From CADCSY01 sp038255685 (GTDB lineage: Bacteria; Actinomycetota; Acidimicrobiia; Acidimicrobiales; CADCSY01), in contig JBBSLC010000059.1 in assembly GCA_038255685.1 (NCBI GenBank), positions 1-16,973 of the forward strand: a stretch of DNA of 16,973 nucleotides, read 5' to 3'. The notes under the pieces were generated by a model, which was not told the DNA's origin, searched no databases, and was given only the letters and a program-made list of their open reading frames with translations. This document shows, piece by piece, positions 14,219 to 16,973 of this stretch. Each line of letters begins with the position of its first letter. The first letter of the stretch is position 1. The position numbers and the translations under genes were made by a program.

Positions 14219-14274
14219 CCTGAGACCTCCCCCCACCGCTGTCGCGCATCCACCTGCACGATCTCCTGACTCAT
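14215..14274 (-). CDS. Possible 19-residue leader ORF before the histidine kinase
   Basis: An ATG at 14274 opens a 19-codon frame (MSQEIVQVDARQRWGEVSG) whose TGA (14215-14217) overlaps the preferred TTG start of the kinase as TTGA. Such an arrangement would let ribosomes that finish the leader restart on the kinase. There is no clear ribosome site for the ATG, and a frame this short can arise by chance, so this is only a candidate. Confidence 0.25.
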   Translation of the reverse strand: MSQEIVQVDARQRWGEVSG

Positions 14275-14311
14275 CGGCCGGATCGCCGCCGCACCTGACC
14301 CTGGACGGCCC

Positions 14312-15412
14312 TCAGGCTGCCATCTGGTCGTCGCCGATGCGGCGCAGCGGATCACCGCCGGCCTCTTCGAGGACGCGGAGCGCGTCCTCGAGGGTGTCCA
14401 CGGGCTCGATCCTCAGGTCCTTCGACGCTTCCCGCTTGGCCTCGGCCAGGTTGGCGGTCGGCACGAGGAAGAGCGTGATCCCGGCGTCGCCGACGGCGAC
14501 CGCCTTCTGCGCAGCGCCGCCGATCGAGCCGACGCTGCCGTCGAGGCCGATCTCGCCGGTCGCGGCCACGGCCTGACCCCCGGTGAGCTCTCCCTCGGTG
14601 AGGCGGTCGAGGACCTCGAGGGTGAAGGCGAGCCCGGCGGAGGGCCCACCGATCTCCTCGGAGTCGATCGTGACGTCGAAGGGGAAGTCGATCACGAGAT
14701 CCCTGGTCTGGAGGAGGACACCGAGGAACGGTCGCCCCGGGACGTCCGGGTTCGTCCCGAGCGTGACGTCCACGTCCCGACGGGCCCCGGTCGCGTCCTC
14801 GACGCCGAGCGAGACCGAGTCGCCGGGGCGGAGGTCGGCGAGCGCCTCGCTGACCTCGAAGCTGAGGCCGATCGGCGCTCCGACGACCGAGACGATCGTG
14901 TCGCCGGTCTCGAGGACCCCATCGACCGGTGCCCCCTCGAGGACGCTCGCCACGGCGGCGCCCGAACCCCGGACCGCATCGAAGCCGAGCGCCTCGTACG
15001 CCACGCCGAGCGCCGCCTGCTTCGACCCGTCCATCGCCTCCAGGTTCGTGGCGCGGAGCTGGCTCGGCGGGGTCCCGGGCGGGAGGATGATCTCTTCCTT
15101 GACCACGTCGACGGTGGGGTCGAGCCACCCGGCGACGGCCTCGATCACGGTGGTGCGGCGCAGCGACACCGTGGTCAGGAAGATCTCACCCTCGGGCTCG
15201 AAGCTCGGCCCATCGACGACCGCCACCAGCGGTGACGTGCTCACCGGCCGACCCGGCGAGATGGCGTAGTACGGCACCTCGACGATCGATGCGGCGACAC
15301 CGCCGAAGAGCACCACGCCGCAGACGAAGAGCAGGTACCACCACCTCCGGGTGGCGCGCCCGAGGTCGGGCACCTCGGGCGCCTCGGGGGCCGGCGTTAC
15401 GATCGACGTCAC
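14312..15412 (-). CDS. Membrane-anchored PDZ/Lon-type (S16) serine protease
   Basis: The 366-residue protein belongs to the YlbL/Rv3194c family of PDZ-containing Lon-like proteases. One membrane helix (about residues 24-43, WWYLLFVCGVVLFGG) is followed by VPYYAISPGR, a family landmark. A PDZ domain lies at about 140-235 (SVLEGAPVDGVLETGDTIVSV). The S16 domain carries Ser258 in IGGPSAGLAFTLEVLD and Lys303 in GSIGGAAQKAVAVGDAG, the Ser-Lys dyad of Lon. The Lon ATPase domain is absent, so degradation or cleavage would be ATP-independent and outside the membrane. GTG 15412 is chosen because AGGAA lies 9 nt upstream; GTG 15421 is possible, and the frame beyond is antisense to the divergent gene. 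In M. tuberculosis this gene neighbours the UPF0182 gene; here both lie in one block. Confidence 0.93.
   Translation of the reverse strand: MTSIVTPAPEAPEVPDLGRATRRWWYLLFVCGVVLFGGVAASIVEVPYYAISPGRPVSTSPLVAVVDGPSFEPEGEIFLTTVSLRRTTVIEAVAGWLDPTVDVVKEEIILPPGTPPSQLRATNLEAMDGSKQAALGVAYEALGFDAVRGSGAAVASVLEGAPVDGVLETGDTIVSVVGAPIGLSFEVSEALADLRPGDSVSLGVEDATGARRDVDVTLGTNPDVPGRPFLGVLLQTRDLVIDFPFDVTIDSEEIGGPSAGLAFTLEVLDRLTEGELTGGQAVAATGEIGLDGSVGSIGGAAQKAVAVGDAGITLFLVPTANLAEAKREASKDLRIEPVDTLEDALRVLEEAGGDPLRRIGDDQMAA
15398..15403 (+). promoter_or_regulatory. -10-like hexamer for the two-TM Pro/Glu-rich gene
   Basis: TACGAT ends 10 nt before the GTG at 15414 and lies inside the coding region of the divergent protease gene. 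No ribosome site or -35 is evident. It would give a very short or absent leader. Confidence 0.3.
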
Positions 15413-15413
15413 C

Positions 15414-16028
15414 GTGGTCACGTTCCTGGTCTGCCTCGTCGTCGTAGGGGGAGCGCTGGCCGCCATCCTCGTGGTGACGTTGCACAGTGCTACGGAGCAG
15501 CCTGACACGGAGGACGGCAGAGGTGACCGCAGGGCGCGGCTCCGGGTGCTCGCCGGCAAGGCCAGCGCCTACCTCGTGCCCGTCGGCGCCCCCACCGCCC
15601 CCCACCCCGCTCTCGCCGGCGCGACCACCTCGTCGCCAGCGGAGCCCGAGCAGGAGGTGCGGCCGGCACCGATGCCGGAGCCGGAGCAAGAGCCGGCGCC
15701 AGAGCCAAAGCACGAGCCGGAGCCAGAGCACGAGCCGGAGCCAGAGCACGAGCCAGAGCACGAGCCGGAGCCGGAGCCGGAGCCGGAGCCCGCCCTCGAG
15801 GCCCCGGAGCCGCCTGCGCGACCCTCGGGCATCGCCTGGAGCGTCGAGCCACAGCGAGGGGGCACCCCTCCACCTCGTCCCAGTCGCTCGCGACGCGCCC
15901 TCCGTCGGCTCCGCAGCTCGGTCACGCTCGTCGTGCTGCTGGTCGGGCTCGGCGCCGTGCTCGCCCTGTCCCTCGTCGGGATCGGGGCCCTGCTCGCCAT
16001 CGGTGTGCGCGCCGCGCTCGGCGCGTGA
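15414..16028 (+). CDS. Two-TM membrane protein with a Pro/Glu/His-rich linker
   Basis: The 204-residue protein has a membrane helix at about residues 3-23 (FLVCLVVVGGALAAILVV) and a second at 169-198 (VTLVVLLVGLGAVLALSLVGIG). Between them are a short conserved-looking piece (ARLRVLAGKASAYLVPVG), a low-complexity EPEHEPEPEP segment (89-127) and a basic stretch (RPSRSRRALRRLRSS) before the second helix. The basic stretch suggests both ends lie outside or in a hairpin arrangement with the linker on one side. GTG 15414 is the only start that keeps the first helix intact, apart from a GTG at 15351 lying inside the protease gene. Function unknown; the linker resembles a spacer or periplasmic bridge of the TonB sort only in composition. 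Confidence 0.7.
   Translation: MVTFLVCLVVVGGALAAILVVTLHSATEQPDTEDGRGDRRARLRVLAGKASAYLVPVGAPTAPHPALAGATTSSPAEPEQEVRPAPMPEPEQEPAPEPKHEPEPEHEPEPEHEPEHEPEPEPEPEPALEAPEPPARPSGIAWSVEPQRGGTPPPRPSRSRRALRRLRSSVTLVVLLVGLGAVLALSLVGIGALLAIGVRAALGA
15678..15790 (+). repeat. In-frame Glu-Pro/His-Glu repeat
   Basis: The DNA repeats units like GAGCCGGAGCCAGAGCAC, encoding EPEPEHEP stretches. All units stay in frame, so length changes would keep the protein intact. The segment should be an extended, negatively charged linker. Confidence 0.8.
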
Positions 16029-16037
16029 CCAGGGCCG

Positions 16038-16406
16038 TCAGCGGCTGAAGAGCCCCCGGCGGGCGCCGGCTGCGACCTCGTCACCATCGTGGCCGTCGAC
16101 CAGTGAGGGTGGCTCGAAGACGTCTTCAGGCTCTGGAGCGTGCTCGCCCTCGGCGGACGGCACCGACACCGGTGCGAGCTGCGGCGCGGGTGCGGCGGCG
16201 GGCGGAACGGCGCCAGGAGCGCCGACCTCGACCCGGAAGTAGGGGCGGTACTCGAAGGAGACCTCCTCCATCCGGAAGATGCGGGCTTGCTCGACGTTCT
16301 CGCTGTTGCGGAGCCGCTCGACGAAGCGCACGGCCTCTTCGAGGCCCTCGGCCTGGTGGTAGCCGGCCTTCCCCTCGCTGCTCCGGAAGATCACCATGTG
16401 GGACAC
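16038..16406 (-). CDS. Small conserved-looking actinobacterial protein with acidic C-terminal tail
   Basis: The 122-residue protein starts VSHMVIFRSSEGKAGYHQAEGLEEAV. The first 60 residues form a compact alpha/beta unit with AVRFVERLRNSENVEQARIFRMEEVSFE and YRPYFRVEVG, a pattern I recall from uncharacterised small actinobacterial proteins. The rest is Pro/Ala/Glu-rich and probably disordered, ending GARRGLFSR. GTG 16406 is chosen because GAGGAG lies 8 nt upstream; ATG 16397, three codons later, is the alternative. It converges on the two-TM gene with a 9-bp gap and follows the TetR-type gene by 69 bp in the same direction. No function can be assigned. Confidence 0.75.
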   Translation of the reverse strand: MSHMVIFRSSEGKAGYHQAEGLEEAVRFVERLRNSENVEQARIFRMEEVSFEYRPYFRVEVGAPGAVPPAAAPAPQLAPVSVPSAEGEHAPEPEDVFEPPSLVDGHDGDEVAAGARRGLFSR

Positions 16407-16475
16407 GTCCTCGACTCCTCTCCGACGCCAGCACCGACGAGGTGCGACGGCCACAGCCCAGGCGGGCTCGCCCGT

Positions 16476-16973
16476 TCATCGGCGCGCTGGGACCACCGCT
16501 TGAGGTTCGAGGTAGATGGCGTGGTACCAGAGGTCGGTCAGGGTGCGGACGAGGTCGTCGAGCGATGCGCCGGCTGCGGACGGGGTCTCGAGGACGAACT
16601 GGGTGGTCGCCGCCCACTCCACCATCGATCCGAGCGCGTTGGCGGTGAGTGCCGGGTGGAGCGGGCGGATCTCCCCGCTGGTCGAGAGGTGCACGAGGTT
16701 GTGCTCGATGCGCTCGACGAAGCGCTGCCGGATGCCGAGCCACATCGCCTCGATCGCCGGGTTGGTGAAGCTGCCCTCGAGCAGGCACCGCCACAGCCCA
16801 CGATGGGCGACGAACACCTCGAGGAAGCCCCGGATCGACGTCTCGATCGAGGCGTAGGCGTCCCCCTTGGCCCAGCGCGCACCGGCCTCTCTGTAGAGCT
16901 CGGCGGTCGCTGCCTCCATGACGCTCGAGAACGCATCCTCCTTGTTGCGGAAGTAGAGGTAGAAGGTGCCGTG
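16476..16973 (-). CDS. TetR-family transcriptional regulator, N-terminus beyond the window
   Basis: The visible 165 residues begin inside the DNA-binding domain: HGTFYLYFRNKEDAFSSVM is the end of the recognition helix and the start of helix 4 of TetR-type HTH domains (GTFYLYFxNKEDL pattern). The rest is an all-helical ligand-binding and dimerisation domain (SIRGFLEVFVAHRGLWRCLLEGSF, MWLGIRQRFVERIEHNLV, MVEWAATTQFVLETPS), ending QAVVPARR. About 30 N-terminal residues are missing at the edge. The ligand and targets are unknown; the small downstream gene could be co-transcribed. Confidence 0.92.
   Translation of the reverse strand, partial: HGTFYLYFRNKEDAFSSVMEAATAELYREAGARWAKGDAYASIETSIRGFLEVFVAHRGLWRCLLEGSFTNPAIEAMWLGIRQRFVERIEHNLVHLSTSGEIRPLHPALTANALGSMVEWAATTQFVLETPSAAGASLDDLVRTLTDLWYHAIYLEPQAVVPARR

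Noticed and set aside
12005..14269. A 754-codon open frame on the plus strand
   Set aside because: It is the mirror of the histidine kinase, with compositionally odd Gly/Arg/Asp/His-rich translation and no recognisable motif.

Overview
The window is GC-rich DNA with dense overlapping genes, GTG and TTG starts, and several starts placed so close to a -10-like hexamer that leaderless transcripts are likely. The gene set (a large UPF0182 membrane protein, a PDZ/Lon-type membrane protease of the Rv3194c kind, a DivIVA-domain protein and a DUF4242/SCO4226-like protein) points to an actinobacterium. The low similarity to streptomycete or mycobacterial layout suggests a deep branch such as Acidimicrobiia, but that placement is inference.

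Region 1 (1 to about 3480) looks like the end of an integrated element. It holds a partial unknown ORF whose start overlaps the stop of an ADP-ribosyltransferase-domain gene; an opposite-strand C-terminal scrap of a superfamily II helicase that abuts the ADP-ribosyltransferase; a Doc/Fic toxin with a ribbon-helix-helix antitoxin and a palindromic operator; and a tyrosine recombinase. The recombinase converges on an initiator tRNA-fMet gene (3483-3559, minus) that has its own promoter and terminator. This is the classic layout of an element integrated at a tRNA 3' end; the other end is not in the window.

Region 2 (3560 to 4800) holds small ordinary genes: an SRPBCC-fold protein, a short coiled-coil protein read divergently from it, and a DUF4242 protein.

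Region 3 (4884 to 15412, all minus strand) is a block of five large envelope-related genes. In transcription order they are a PDZ/Lon-like membrane protease, a multi-pass sensor histidine kinase with HAMP and PAS domains, a FecR-like anchored protein with PLDPVVE heptad repeats (4-nt overlap with the kinase), a DivIVA-domain protein with a phage-MuF-like Cys/His C-terminus, and UPF0182 (10 nt after the DivIVA gene). The overlaps and short gaps suggest coupled expression and a shared role at the membrane, possibly sensing and organising the cell envelope. That functional link is inference.

Region 4 (15414 to the end) holds a two-TM protein with a Pro/Glu/His linker, read head to head with the PDZ protease at a 1-bp gap; a small conserved-looking protein; and a TetR-family regulator whose N-terminus runs off the window.

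The most unusual items are the DivIVA-MuF-like fusion inside the five-gene block, the chimeric junction near 797 with its ADP-ribosyltransferase and overlapping partner ORF, and the repeated CTTCTACCG motif around the integrase.
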